Of a stretch of DNA of 64,000 bases, positions 34,591-44,132 are shown in pieces. The first letter of the stretch is position 1, and each line of letters opens with the position of its first letter. The notes below the pieces were generated by a model that saw only the letters and a program-made list of their open reading frames with translations, ran no database searches and was not told the DNA's origin. The translations under genes were made by a program, and so were the position numbers. The stretch spans positions 1 to 64,000 of the forward strand of contig CAYWGH010000026.1 of NCBI GenBank assembly GCA_964457925.1, written 5' to 3'. The DNA comes from Coneutiohabitans sp964457925. Its GTDB lineage: Bacteria; Zhuqueibacterota; Zhuqueibacteria; Zhuqueibacterales; Zhuqueibacteraceae.

Positions 34591-36807
34591 ATGTCTTACG
34601 AAACCATCGGTAGTGAGCCAAAATCACCGGAAGCTAAAGTATACGAACCGAACTTTGCCTCCGCGTTTCGCTTCGAAACCGAAGGCGATATCGGATTTTT
34701 GACGATCGACGTCCCCGGAGAAAAAGTAAATATCCTTTCATCGGGCGTGATGGAAGAGCTTGATCGCTGGCTCGATGAAATCGCCAAGCAGCAAGACCTG
34801 AAGAGCCTGGTGATCATCAGCGGAAAAGAAGGCAACTTCATTGCCGGCGCCCAAATCGCGGAGATCGAGGGGATCACCAATCCCGAGGAAGGTGCTGTGA
34901 AAGCGGCGCTGGGCCAGGCGGTGTTCGACAAGATCGCGGCGCTGCCCCTGACCACGATTGCGGTGATCGACGGCGCCTGCGTCGGCGGCGGCCTGGAATT
35001 GGTGCTCGCCTGTGATTTTCGCATTGCGCGCGCCTCGGACAAAACCCGCCTGGGTTTGCCGGAAGTACGGCTTGGCATCATTCCCGGTTTTGGCGGCACG
35101 CAACGCTTGCCGCGGCTCATCGGCATTCAGCGCAGCCTGGACTTCATTCTTACCGGGAGAACCGTCGACGCCAAGCGCGCCCATCGCGCCGGCATCATCG
35201 ATCGTGTCATTCCCGAAGAATTTGGCCCGGAGATGATGCGCAGTGTAGCGCATGCTTTTGCCATCGAGCTGCGCAGCGAAGCATTGCGGCAGCGCATCAA
35301 AGCCCGGCGTCAAAAATTAAACGCGCAAGGCTTCTTGCTCGAGAAAAATTTTCTGGGCCGCCGCGTCTTATTCGAACAAGCGCGCAAGCGCGTGAAGGCG
35401 GAGGCCCAGGGCCATTATCCCGCGCCTCTGCTGGCATTGGAAGCGGTAGAAAAGGGGTATCCGCTCGATTTGCGCGCCGGACTGGCGATTGAAGCGGAAT
35501 TGCTCGGGAAGGCCATCGTCACCGGCGTTTCAAAAAACTTGATCAAAGTGTTTTATCTCTCGGAAGAGATGAAGCGCGATAAGGGCGCAGCACGGTTTAC
35601 CGGCGTTCCGCAGGAATTCAAACGCATCGGTGTGCTGGGCGCGGGCGTGATGGGCGGCGGGATTGCACAATTGCTGGCGCACAACAATTTGCCCGCGCGC
35701 ATGAAGGACATCAATTTTGCCGCGGTTGCCAAAGGCACCGAGGCCGCGGCGAAAGTATTTAATGAAGCCGTGAGGAAGCGCAGGTTGACGCCGAAGGAAA
35801 TGCGGAACAAAATGGCGTTGATTTCAGGGACGATTGATTATTCCGGTTTTCATCATGTCGATCTCGTGATCGAAGCCATCGTCGAGAATCTTGACATCAA
35901 GAAGAAAGTTTTCGCCGAGCTTGACGGCCTTGTGCCGGCGCAGGCCGTGTTGGTGAGCAACACATCTTCCCTGCCGATTACTGAAATGGCCAGGTCTACT
36001 AAGCGGCCGGACAAAGTCGCGGGTTTGCATTTCTTCAATCCTGTGCATCTCATGCCGTTGATTGAAGTGATTCGCGGCGAACAAACCAGTGACGAAACGG
36101 TGGTGAGCCTGGTGGCGTTCGCGAAAAAACTCGGCAAAACGCCCATCGTGGTAAAGGATTCACCGGGCTTCTTGGTGAATCGCATTCTTGCGGTTTACAT
36201 GGCCGAGGCCAGTCGCATGCTGCAAGCGGGCGGCTCGCTTGAAGAAATCGACAAAGCGCTGGTGAGCTTTGGCATGCCGATGGGCCCGTTCAATCTCATC
36301 GACGAAGTGGGCATCGACGTGGCGGCGAAGGTCAACAAGATCATGATTGACGCGTTCGGCGAGCGCATGGGCGTCGCGGGCGTGTTGGATAAACTGGTTG
36401 CCGGCGGCCGCCTCGGCAAGAAAAACGGCAAAGGGTTCTATCTCTATCGCGGCAAAGAAAAACAAATTGATCAAACGGTTTACCCCTTGTTCAATCTCGC
36501 GCCTGCCAAAGGCCAGCACTTCGCCAAGCATGAACCGGAGGAACGCTGCGTGCTCATGATGATCAATGAAGCGGCAATGTGCCTGAGCGAAGGCCTCATT
36601 CGCCGCCCGCATGAAGTTGATGCCGGCATGATTTTCGGCGCGGGGTTTCCGCCGTTTCGCGGCGGCTTGTTGCGCTACGCCGACAGCCTGGGCAGCAATC
36701 GCGTTGTTGAACGCTTGGAATACTATGCCGGCAAGCTGGGAGATCATTTCAAGCCCGCGGCAATGCTGGTGGAGATGGCGCGGCATGAAAAGAGTTTCTA
36801 TAATTAG
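34591..36807 (+). CDS. fadB: Fused enoyl-CoA hydratase / 3-hydroxyacyl-CoA dehydrogenase
   Basis: Two central beta-oxidation steps in one 738-residue protein. The N-terminal crotonase domain (to about 200) has GACVGGGLELVLACD and the second glutamate in LGLPEVRLGIIPGFGGTQRLPRL. After a linker helix, the dehydrogenase half has the NAD motif GVLGAGVMGGGIAQLLA, SNTSSLPI and LHFFNPVHLMPLIEVI with the catalytic His, then two C-terminal helical domains. AAGGAG eight bases before the ATG at 34591 decides this start; GTG 34555 and ATG 34570 lack a site. It could be FadJ rather than FadB; the partner thiolase gene comes first here, unlike E. coli fadBA. Confidence 0.95.
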   Translation: MSYETIGSEPKSPEAKVYEPNFASAFRFETEGDIGFLTIDVPGEKVNILSSGVMEELDRWLDEIAKQQDLKSLVIISGKEGNFIAGAQIAEIEGITNPEEGAVKAALGQAVFDKIAALPLTTIAVIDGACVGGGLELVLACDFRIARASDKTRLGLPEVRLGIIPGFGGTQRLPRLIGIQRSLDFILTGRTVDAKRAHRAGIIDRVIPEEFGPEMMRSVAHAFAIELRSEALRQRIKARRQKLNAQGFLLEKNFLGRRVLFEQARKRVKAEAQGHYPAPLLALEAVEKGYPLDLRAGLAIEAELLGKAIVTGVSKNLIKVFYLSEEMKRDKGAARFTGVPQEFKRIGVLGAGVMGGGIAQLLAHNNLPARMKDINFAAVAKGTEAAAKVFNEAVRKRRLTPKEMRNKMALISGTIDYSGFHHVDLVIEAIVENLDIKKKVFAELDGLVPAQAVLVSNTSSLPITEMARSTKRPDKVAGLHFFNPVHLMPLIEVIRGEQTSDETVVSLVAFAKKLGKTPIVVKDSPGFLVNRILAVYMAEASRMLQAGGSLEEIDKALVSFGMPMGPFNLIDEVGIDVAAKVNKIMIDAFGERMGVAGVLDKLVAGGRLGKKNGKGFYLYRGKEKQIDQTVYPLFNLAPAKGQHFAKHEPEERCVLMMINEAAMCLSEGLIRRPHEVDAGMIFGAGFPPFRGGLLRYADSLGSNRVVERLEYYAGKLGDHFKPAAMLVEMARHEKSFYN

Positions 36808-36941
36808 CCCACTTCAACACATTTGATTTTCTGCCGGCAAAACACACAAAAAATGCGAACAACCCTTTTCGTGTGATGAGCGTGTTTCGCGGCATAAGCT
36901 GGGCATGAGCAGAAACCCAGATGTTTCATGGCGAGGTCACT

Positions 36942-38678
36942 ATGGCATCCGATGACAAGACTCAAAGCTTTCTGAAATCCCTTTTTACCGGCGAGGTCCG
37001 GCAAGAGATCATCTTCCCCTATCCTTTTATGAAGCCGCAAGAGCAGGATGATTTGCGCATCATCCTCGATTCGTTTCGGGAGTTCGCGCGCGACCATATC
37101 GACTCCGCGGAGATCGATCGCCAGGGCTTCATTGCCAGGGAAGTTTTTGCGGGATTGAAAGAATTGGGGTTTTTCGGCTTGGCGATTCCGGAAAAATACG
37201 GCGGCGCCGGGCTCTCGCAAACTGCATACAGCCGGGTATTCGAAGAAATCTGCACAGTCGACGCTTCGCTGGGCGTATCGCTGGGCGCGCATCTGTCGAT
37301 CGGCAGCAAGGGCATCATGATGTTCGGCAACGATGCCCAAAAGGAAAAATATCTGCCCCGGATCGCCAGCGGCGAATACATGACGGCATTTGCCCTCACC
37401 GAGGCCGGCGCCGGCAGCGACGCCGCCGGCATTCAATCGAAGGCCGTGCTCAATCGCGAACGCACACATTTCACCCTCAACGGCGGGAAGATTTGGATAA
37501 CCAACGGCGGCCTCGCGGACGTGTTTACGGTGTTTGCCAAAACACCCATGGAAGCGGGCGGCGCGCCACAAGACAAGATTACGGCATTCATCGTTGAGCG
37601 CAGCTTCAAGGGTTTTTCCTCCGGCAAGCCGGAAGAAAAGCTCGGCATTCACGGTTCGAATACGACGACGCTGAATTTCGACAACATCCACGTGCCGGTG
37701 GAAAACATGCTCGGCCAGATGGGCAAAGGCTTCAAAATCGCCATGGAAATATTGAACACCGGCCGTCTCGGTTTGGCGAGCGGCTGCGTCGGCGGTTGCA
37801 AGGTGTTGCTGACTAAAGCGGCGGAGCATGCGAAGAACCGCAAGCAATTCGGCAAGGCCATCGGCCAGTTCGAGATGATTCAAGAGAAGATTGCGACCAT
37901 GGCGGCGGATACCTATGCCGCGGATAGCATGGTTTATCTCACCACGGCCCTGGCCGATCGCAAAGACATCGATTATTCGCTGGAATCCGCAGCCTGCAAA
38001 ATTTTTGTAAGCGACACGCTCTGGCGCGTGGTGAATGAAGCGATGCAAATTGCAGGCGGCATCGGCTATTCGCGCGATTATCCCTACGAACAGGCGATGC
38101 GTGACGCGCGCATCAACCTGATCTTCGAAGGCACGAACGAAATTCTGCGCGCCTTCATCGCGCTCGCCGGCATGGAAGGCCCGGGGGAGTATCTCAAAAA
38201 AATCGGCGCGGCGCTGCGCGATCCCATCAAGGGTTTTGGCTTGTTGACCGGCTACGCCGCGAGCAAGGTGAAAGACACGGTCGCGCATGACCATCTCACG
38301 GGTGTGCATCCGAAGTTGCACGATGCCGTGGAACGTTTTAACGAATCGGCCAAGGGCTTGCACCAGGCCACCGAGCAGGCGTTGATCAAGCACGGCAAGG
38401 GCATCATCTTGAAGCAATTCGACCAACGCCGTTTGGCTGATGTGGTGATTGACACGTACGCCATGGTTGCCGTCATCGCGCGCGTTGACACGTTATTGAA
38501 AAAAAATCATACCGGGGTCGAGCAGGATTTGTTGCTGGCCAACACCTGTGTCGAAGACGCCTGGCGGCGTGTGCGGCGCAACTTGCGGCAGATGGATAAA
38601 AATCTCGACGGCCAACGCAAAAAGATCGCCGAAATGGTTTATGATTTGAATGGCTATCGCTGGAGCACAAACGTTTAG
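36942..38678 (+). CDS. Acyl-CoA dehydrogenase, VLCAD/ACAD9-like long form
   Basis: FAD enzyme that makes the trans-2 double bond of acyl-CoA. The 578 residues contain the usual dehydrogenase body to about 400 (FALTEAGAGSDAAG, KIWITNGG, FGKAIGQFEMIQEK, catalytic Glu in INLIFEGTNEILR) and an extra helical domain of about 160 residues as in mitochondrial VLCAD and ACAD9. In the mitochondrial enzymes that extra part gives membrane binding, so a membrane-associated long-chain enzyme is possible here. ATG 36942 has GAGG five bases upstream; ATG 36921 is an alternative. Electrons would pass to the ETF encoded next. Confidence 0.94.
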   Translation: MASDDKTQSFLKSLFTGEVRQEIIFPYPFMKPQEQDDLRIILDSFREFARDHIDSAEIDRQGFIAREVFAGLKELGFFGLAIPEKYGGAGLSQTAYSRVFEEICTVDASLGVSLGAHLSIGSKGIMMFGNDAQKEKYLPRIASGEYMTAFALTEAGAGSDAAGIQSKAVLNRERTHFTLNGGKIWITNGGLADVFTVFAKTPMEAGGAPQDKITAFIVERSFKGFSSGKPEEKLGIHGSNTTTLNFDNIHVPVENMLGQMGKGFKIAMEILNTGRLGLASGCVGGCKVLLTKAAEHAKNRKQFGKAIGQFEMIQEKIATMAADTYAADSMVYLTTALADRKDIDYSLESAACKIFVSDTLWRVVNEAMQIAGGIGYSRDYPYEQAMRDARINLIFEGTNEILRAFIALAGMEGPGEYLKKIGAALRDPIKGFGLLTGYAASKVKDTVAHDHLTGVHPKLHDAVERFNESAKGLHQATEQALIKHGKGIILKQFDQRRLADVVIDTYAMVAVIARVDTLLKKNHTGVEQDLLLANTCVEDAWRRVRRNLRQMDKNLDGQRKKIAEMVYDLNGYRWSTNV

Positions 38679-38830
38679 TTTCAGCTCGCTCAACCGCCGC
38701 CTGGCCGTGACTGAGCTGATAATTGATCTCATCCAAAACTCATCTCAGGCCAAATTGTTAACGAAACCAACTGGCTGCGGCCCGATGACAAACACGCATT
38801 CAAAACAAACTTGATTCACTGGAGACTGTC

Positions 38831-39601
38831 GTGAAAATCATTTTGTGCATGAAACAAGTGCCGCTCAAGGATGCGCAACTGAAAATCAGCAGCGACCATC
38901 TTTGGGTTGAGGAAGCCAATTTGAATTTTGAAATCAATGAAAGCGATCACTACGGCCTGGAAGCGGCTTTGCGTTTGAAAGAGGCGCACGGCGGGGAAGT
39001 TGCTGTTATCAGCATCGGCCCGGCGCGCGCGAAACAGGCGATTCAGCAAGCGCTGGCGAAAGGCGCCGATCGCGCCATTCACGTGACCCATGAGAAGCCG
39101 ATCATGGATCCGTTTATCGCCGCGAAACTGCTGGCCGCCGTGATCAAACCGGAAAACCCGGATTTGATCCTCACCGGTTTGCAATCGGATGACGCCGGCT
39201 TTGGCCAGACCGGCGTGGTGCTGGCGGAGCTGCTGGGCTTGCCGCACGCGACGCTGGTGATGGAAATTCAAGTGCCGGGCGACAAACTGAAAATCAAACG
39301 CGAGTTGGAAAGCGGCTGGTTTCAATATATCGAGTTGCCGAAGCCGGCGGTGCTCACCATTCAATCCGGCTTGGCGGCCATTCGCTATGCCACCATCAAA
39401 GGCATCATGGCCGCGAAGAAAAAACCGCAACAAGAGGTGAATGCAGCCAGTCTGGGCGTCGATCTCGCGCAGGGCCAAATCAATTTCCACAAACTCTACG
39501 TGCCGGTGAAAACAAAGAAAACGCAAATGCTGACCGGCGACGCGAAGGCCGTGGCAAAGGAGCTGGCTGAGAAGTTGAAGAATGAGGCGAAGGTCATATA
39601 A
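38831..39601 (+). CDS. etfB: Electron transfer flavoprotein beta subunit
   Basis: A 256-residue subunit that, with EtfA, carries electrons from acyl-CoA dehydrogenase to the quinone pool. It has the family opening KIILCMKQVP, GADRAIHV and the AMP-site segment TGLQSDDAGFGQTGVVLAELLG. Starts at GTG with GGAGA upstream. The C-terminal arm (residues about 210-256) is lysine-rich, as usual where it wraps EtfA. 80 bp separate it from etfA. No ETF:quinone oxidoreductase gene is in the window. Confidence 0.95.
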   Translation: MKIILCMKQVPLKDAQLKISSDHLWVEEANLNFEINESDHYGLEAALRLKEAHGGEVAVISIGPARAKQAIQQALAKGADRAIHVTHEKPIMDPFIAAKLLAAVIKPENPDLILTGLQSDDAGFGQTGVVLAELLGLPHATLVMEIQVPGDKLKIKRELESGWFQYIELPKPAVLTIQSGLAAIRYATIKGIMAAKKKPQQEVNAASLGVDLAQGQINFHKLYVPVKTKKTQMLTGDAKAVAKELAEKLKNEAKVI

Positions 39602-39681
39602 ACATTGGATTGGCGGATTAGTGGATGAATGGATTTTCGGACGCATTCCAATTTTCCGCCCACCCTACATTGGAGATCGAC

Positions 39682-40671
39682 ATGGCAAACGGCATCTTGG
39701 TGATTGTTGAACAAAGCGACGGTAAAGTTACCCGCATCGGTTGGGAAGCGCTGGCAGCGGCACAGGAAATCGGGTCGGGGCTTGGGCACGAGGTGAGCGC
39801 TTTGGTTTTGGGCAAAGGCGCGGGTGCGGCGGCGACCGAAGTGGCAGCGGCGGCACTCGAACAAGTTCTATTTGCACAAAACAAAGAATTGTTGCACTAT
39901 ACGCCGGACGGCTTTAGCGCCGCGGCCAAACAAATGATCGAAAAAACGAAGCCGCAATATGTGCTGGCGGGACATTCGTATCAAGCGCGTGATTATTTTC
40001 CCAAACTGGCCGCGAGTTGCGGCCGCGGATTGATTGCGGACTGCGTGGGGTATCGCATCGAAAATGGAACCCTGACATTCACACGCCAGGCGTTTCAAGG
40101 CAAGATCAATGCGGACTTCTCGTTTGCCGGCGACCCGCCGTACTTCGCCAGCATGCAGTCCGGCGCGGTGAGCAGTGATCATCTCAAAAAAGGCGGCCAT
40201 GCAGCAGTCCATGACGCCGGACTCGATCTTTCCAGCGTCAGCATTCGCACGAGTGTTTTGGAAATTTTCGAAGGGGTGAGAGGCAAAGTTGATTTGACCA
40301 AAGCCGATATCATCGTGTCCGTGGGCCGCGGCATCAAGGAGAAAGCCAATATACCGCTGATCGAAGAACTGGCCAGTGCCGTGGGCGGCGAGCTTGCCGC
40401 GTCACGCCCGGTATGCGATGACGGCTGGCTGCCGCTGGATCGCCAGATTGGCTCTTCGGGGCAAACCGTTGCGCCCAAACTCTATCTCGCGGTTGGCATC
40501 TCGGGCGCAATTCAACATCTCGTGGGCATGAAAGGCGCGCGCACGATTGTGGCAATAAACAAAGACGAACGCGCCCCGATTTTCGATATCGCCGATTACG
40601 GCATCGTCGGCGATCTGTTTGAAATCGTGCCGGAACTCACAAAAGCTATTAAAGAAGTGAAGGCGGCATAA
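39682..40671 (+). CDS. etfA: Electron transfer flavoprotein alpha subunit
   Basis: A 329-residue FAD subunit. The C-terminal FAD-binding domain is intact: DIIVSVGRGIKEKANI, ASRPVCDDGWLP, QIGSSGQTVAPKLYLAVGISG and ARTIVAINKDERAPIF. ATG 39682 has TGGAGA upstream; an ATG at 39625 would add 19 residues without a site. It ends the fad cluster: repeat copy 5, which looks like a terminator, begins 42 bp after the stop. Confidence 0.95.
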   Translation: MANGILVIVEQSDGKVTRIGWEALAAAQEIGSGLGHEVSALVLGKGAGAAATEVAAAALEQVLFAQNKELLHYTPDGFSAAAKQMIEKTKPQYVLAGHSYQARDYFPKLAASCGRGLIADCVGYRIENGTLTFTRQAFQGKINADFSFAGDPPYFASMQSGAVSSDHLKKGGHAAVHDAGLDLSSVSIRTSVLEIFEGVRGKVDLTKADIIVSVGRGIKEKANIPLIEELASAVGGELAASRPVCDDGWLPLDRQIGSSGQTVAPKLYLAVGISGAIQHLVGMKGARTIVAINKDERAPIFDIADYGIVGDLFEIVPELTKAIKEVKAA

Positions 40672-40712
40672 ACTGCCCTCACCGTGTGGCAGTGTATGTG
40701 CATTGCAATTAA

Positions 40713-40806
40713 TCTTGCCAAATTCACCATTGCGACGCAGAGCGCGTGAGAACTCAAAAGTCTCCCGCTGCGCTCTGCGCTTGTTTTTTTAATGTGCTGC
40801 TGTCGA
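40713..40806 (+). repeat. Degenerate copy 5 of the dispersed palindrome; probable terminator of the fad operon
   Basis: Keeps the CTTGCCAAATTCACC start and the CTGTCGAGAG end, but the middle has changed: CGCAGAGCGC (40735-40744) can pair with CGCTCTGCG (40770-40778), followed by TTGTTTTTTT. In this copy the element has the hairpin plus T-run of an intrinsic terminator, right after etfA. Confidence 0.6.
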
Positions 40807-40961
40807 GAGAAGTTCGAAAACACAAGCCCGCGCGCAAGCGACAAATCTGTAATGCCTGACTCTCCTTTCTGCACACATTTATCAAACATATTCTTGAGCC
40901 GGCGTACGGCCTTCCACCGCATTGCCATTGGGTTTCTCTCCTAATTTGCCAAACTAGTGCA

Positions 40962-42032
40962 ATGACCCCTGACCTGAATTATTTTATCAAACCCGAAGTC
41001 CAATCCGCAGAAGCCTACACTCTGCAAAAACGATCGGCGGCCGTCAAGCTCGATCAGAATGAAAACCCGTTCGGCTTTCCCGCTGCGCTGCAGGAGGAAT
41101 TTTGGCAACGCGTCAAATCGCGTGACTGGGCGCGCTATCCGGATTTTCATCATGAAGAATTGACGCTGGCGCTGGCGGATTTCAATCAAATGCCGCCGGA
41201 GCAAATTCTGGCGGGTAACGGTTCGAATTCTCTCATTCAGGCATTGTTGATGGTGACGATCAGTCGCGGCACGGGCGTCGTCATTCCGCAACCCACGTTT
41301 TCGCTTTACAAACTCTCGGTGCAGATTCTTTCCGGTCTTCCCATCGAGGTTAAACTGAATCGCCAGGACTTTTCATTGCCGGTCGAGCGCGTGCTCGAAG
41401 AAGCCAACCGCCTGCATGCGAAAGCTATTGTCCTGTGTTCGCCCAACAACCCGACCGGCGCGGCGTATTCCCAAAATCAAATCGAAGAAATTTTTGCGGA
41501 ATTCCCCGGACTCGTCGTGGTTGATGAGGCCTATGCCGAATTTGCGCAGCAAGATTTCCGTCCGCTGTTGCGTAAATATGAAAATCTCATTTTGCTTCGC
41601 ACGTTTTCAAAGGCTCTGGCCATGGCGGGCTGCCGCGTGGGCTATCTCATGGCGCATCCGGATCTCGTGCGCGAAATTCGCAAAGCAGCGCTGCCTTACA
41701 ACATCAATGTCTTCGCCGAAGCCGCGGCATTGGTGGCGCTGGCGCATCGCGAAGAATTATTCCAGCGCGTGCGCGAGGTGGTCCGTGAGCGCGAACGTTT
41801 GCTGGCGCAGTTGAAGAAGATGACGAGGCTGCGCATCTATCCGACCCAGGCCAATTTTTTTCTCGCCGAGTTTCAAGAACCGGTGCACGAGGTTTTTGCG
41901 CATCTGCTCAGCCGTGGTATTTTGGTGCGCAATGTCAGCGCGCATCCCATGCTGGAAAAATGCCTGCGCATCAGCATCGGCACTCCCGCAGAGAATGACA
42001 AACTGGCCGAAGCGCTGCAAGAGGTTTTGTAG
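40962..42032 (+). CDS. hisC: Class I/II aminotransferase, histidinol-phosphate aminotransferase-like
   Basis: PLP enzyme of 356 residues with VKLDQNENPFG at the N-terminus, LCSPNNPTGA, VVDEAYAEF, the PLP lysine in LRTFSKALAMAGCRVGY and RISIGTPAENDKL at the end, the set expected in HisC. It would convert histidinol phosphate and 2-oxoglutarate to imidazole acetol phosphate and glutamate. No other his gene is near, so a broader aromatic aminotransferase role cannot be excluded. The ATG has no clear ribosome binding site. Confidence 0.88.
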   Translation: MTPDLNYFIKPEVQSAEAYTLQKRSAAVKLDQNENPFGFPAALQEEFWQRVKSRDWARYPDFHHEELTLALADFNQMPPEQILAGNGSNSLIQALLMVTISRGTGVVIPQPTFSLYKLSVQILSGLPIEVKLNRQDFSLPVERVLEEANRLHAKAIVLCSPNNPTGAAYSQNQIEEIFAEFPGLVVVDEAYAEFAQQDFRPLLRKYENLILLRTFSKALAMAGCRVGYLMAHPDLVREIRKAALPYNINVFAEAAALVALAHREELFQRVREVVRERERLLAQLKKMTRLRIYPTQANFFLAEFQEPVHEVFAHLLSRGILVRNVSAHPMLEKCLRISIGTPAENDKLAEALQEVL

Positions 42033-42094
42033 ATTGACTTTACACAATTTATTTGTTAAGTTAATGTCCGGCGCGCGACCGCATTGGAGCAAAA

Positions 42095-42565
42095 ATGTTC
42101 GATAAAGATCTCCTACCATTAATCTATAACATGAATACCACCATCATGTGGATTGCGGTGACGGTGGGTATTCTATTGTTCATTATTGGTTATTTTGCCG
42201 GCGGCCGGGAGAAAATGGGGCGCATCATCCTGTGTACGTTTACCATTACCGTCATTAGTTTGCTCGGCATGCGTGTCCCGATGTTGATCTTTAGCGCGAT
42301 CAAAGATAATTACAAACTTGTCACACTGCCGCAATCCGAAGTCGGTGACTATCTGAAAAAACAGGAGGCTGAAAAAACCTCCGGCAGCGCGACCGAAAAG
42401 CAGGCATCCAACAACAGCGGCAACCCCGCAACGGTTGATGTCCCGGTGGCGTTTCAAATTTTAACACTTTTCTTGTACACCTTCTGGATCGCTTTTCTCG
42501 TGGGCATGGGAATATTTTTTTATGAGACGGTGATCGTGACCGCGGAGGAAATCGATAAAAAGTAA
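42095..42565 (+). CDS. Hypothetical membrane protein
   Basis: A 156-residue protein with two hydrophobic helices near the N-terminus (about 15-35 and 43-63), a hydrophilic stretch (GDYLKKQEAEKTSGSATEKQ) with low complexity, and a third helix near 120-145. No family recognised. GGAG lies six bases before the ATG. It is 62 bp after the aminotransferase and 14 bp before the M28-like peptidase gene, so it is probably part of an operon with one or both. Confidence 0.65.
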   Translation: MFDKDLLPLIYNMNTTIMWIAVTVGILLFIIGYFAGGREKMGRIILCTFTITVISLLGMRVPMLIFSAIKDNYKLVTLPQSEVGDYLKKQEAEKTSGSATEKQASNNSGNPATVDVPVAFQILTLFLYTFWIAFLVGMGIFFYETVIVTAEEIDKK

Positions 42566-42578
42566 CGCGCTTGTTCCT

Positions 42579-44033
42579 GTGAAACATTGTTCATTGGCGC
42601 CGGTGAGAGCTTCCACAAGATATATGGTTTGCGCATTGTTGATTTTCGCGGGAATGGTTTCCGCGCAGGCGCCTTGCGGCCGAAACGCAGAACGCGAATT
42701 CGTTCAACGCGTTTCCGCTGACAGCGCCAAGTGGTACGCGCGCGATTTGGCGGCGTTCGGGCCGCGCATGGGCGGCACAGATTCCAACCGGCGTGCGGCA
42801 CGTTACCTGCACCAAAAATTTCAATCATGGTCATTGCCCAGCACGATCGTGGACGATCCTGAAAAGCTGGTACATGAAGAACACGCTTGGCGCCTGCAAC
42901 TCATTATTCCCGAAAAATATGATTTTTCCCGGCCTTGGCCTTATGGCTTTTCACCGTCTGCGGCCTGGCAACATGCGGACGTCGTTTCCGCCAGCGCGCC
43001 AACGAAGAGTATCAAAGGCAAAGCACTCTTGACTGAAACCATTGTTCGTTCATCGCAGTATGACGAATGGACAAGCGCCGGTGCGGTGGCGATTCTATCC
43101 GACGGACCTGGACGCGACAGCGACTTCACGGATTGGGCGATGATTAGCGAACTGCCCAGCCGCCTGTCCAATCCAATTCCAGTGTTTGCCATCAGCCGGA
43201 ATGACGGCAATAAGTTGCGCGGTTTCATGCACAAGGGCCTAACGCCGCGCATCGCATTCGAGCTGGCAAGCGAGATTTATAGAAGCCGTCCGCAAACCGT
43301 CATTGCCAAAATCTCCGGCCGCAGCGGCGACAAACGGTTCATTTACTGCGCGCACGGCGATTCCGATTCCGGCGGGCCTGGGGCTGATGATAACGCTTCC
43401 GGCGTGGCCGTGGTTTTGGAAACCGCGCGTGTGTTGCAAGCGTTGATAACGGAGAACAAATTGCCGGCGCCCAAACATACGATTGAATTCATCGTATGGG
43501 GCAGCGAATATTTCTCGACCAACGCGTACATTGCGCGTCACGCTGAAATCCTGCAAAATGTATCGGGCGTAATCAATTTTGACCAGGCCGGTGCCGGCAC
43601 AAAGCATGAAGCAATTTATTTCGAAAGCAACGAAGTCCCCTGGAATGAAACCCTGCTGCGCACGCTTGATGCGATTGGCGCAGCGTATTGCGGCAAAACG
43701 GGAATGTGGCGCGCTTATACCACCAATCCCTCGCAGGGCGGTACGGACGCCTATGCCTTTTTGCCGCCGGCCTTTCACGGCGCATTGCAATCGCCGCATC
43801 GCATTCCGGCAACGACGATTTACACGGCCGCGTGGGACAGGCCTTCCATCATGACGCAAACCCCGGGTTGGTCGTCCGCCTGCTGGCCCGACAACACGCC
43901 GCTCGAAATCGACTACTCGCGCTACTATCATAGTTCGGGCGACATTCCGGAATGGACGACGGAACGCGAACCCTGGCGCATGGCGTGGGCCGCAACTGCC
44001 GGCGGCGCTGCGCTGTTGCGCCTGCTGTGGTAG
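42579..44033 (+). CDS. Secreted M28-family peptidase-like protein
   Basis: A 484-residue secreted protein of the M28 aminopeptidase fold. A signal peptide ends near VSAQA, followed by an FGPRMGGTDSNRRAARYL segment typical of M28 and a PA-like inserted domain (about 100-230). Metal-site motifs are AHGDSDSGGPGADDNASG, INFDQAG and YYHSSGD. The usual Glu-Glu pair reads SEY here (VWGSEYFSTNAYI): the catalytic Glu is kept but the zinc-binding Glu is Tyr. Activity may be altered. The GTG at 42579 gives a basic n-region; ATG 42624 is an alternative. Confidence 0.78.
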   Translation: MKHCSLAPVRASTRYMVCALLIFAGMVSAQAPCGRNAEREFVQRVSADSAKWYARDLAAFGPRMGGTDSNRRAARYLHQKFQSWSLPSTIVDDPEKLVHEEHAWRLQLIIPEKYDFSRPWPYGFSPSAAWQHADVVSASAPTKSIKGKALLTETIVRSSQYDEWTSAGAVAILSDGPGRDSDFTDWAMISELPSRLSNPIPVFAISRNDGNKLRGFMHKGLTPRIAFELASEIYRSRPQTVIAKISGRSGDKRFIYCAHGDSDSGGPGADDNASGVAVVLETARVLQALITENKLPAPKHTIEFIVWGSEYFSTNAYIARHAEILQNVSGVINFDQAGAGTKHEAIYFESNEVPWNETLLRTLDAIGAAYCGKTGMWRAYTTNPSQGGTDAYAFLPPAFHGALQSPHRIPATTIYTAAWDRPSIMTQTPGWSSACWPDNTPLEIDYSRYYHSSGDIPEWTTEREPWRMAWAATAGGAALLRLLW

Positions 44034-44132
44034 ATTTTGATCCGGCGCAACCGGATTTGCAGCGGAAGGCTGTGATCTTTTCCAGTTCAAATCCGGTTCA
44101 CCTCAACTTTAACTCAATTGCGAGAATCAGCC

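Noticed and set aside
36808..38830. Further FadR operators ahead of the acyl-CoA dehydrogenase and etfB genes
   Set aside because: I looked for TGAATGA/TCATTCA half-sites in these gaps and found no convincing pair.
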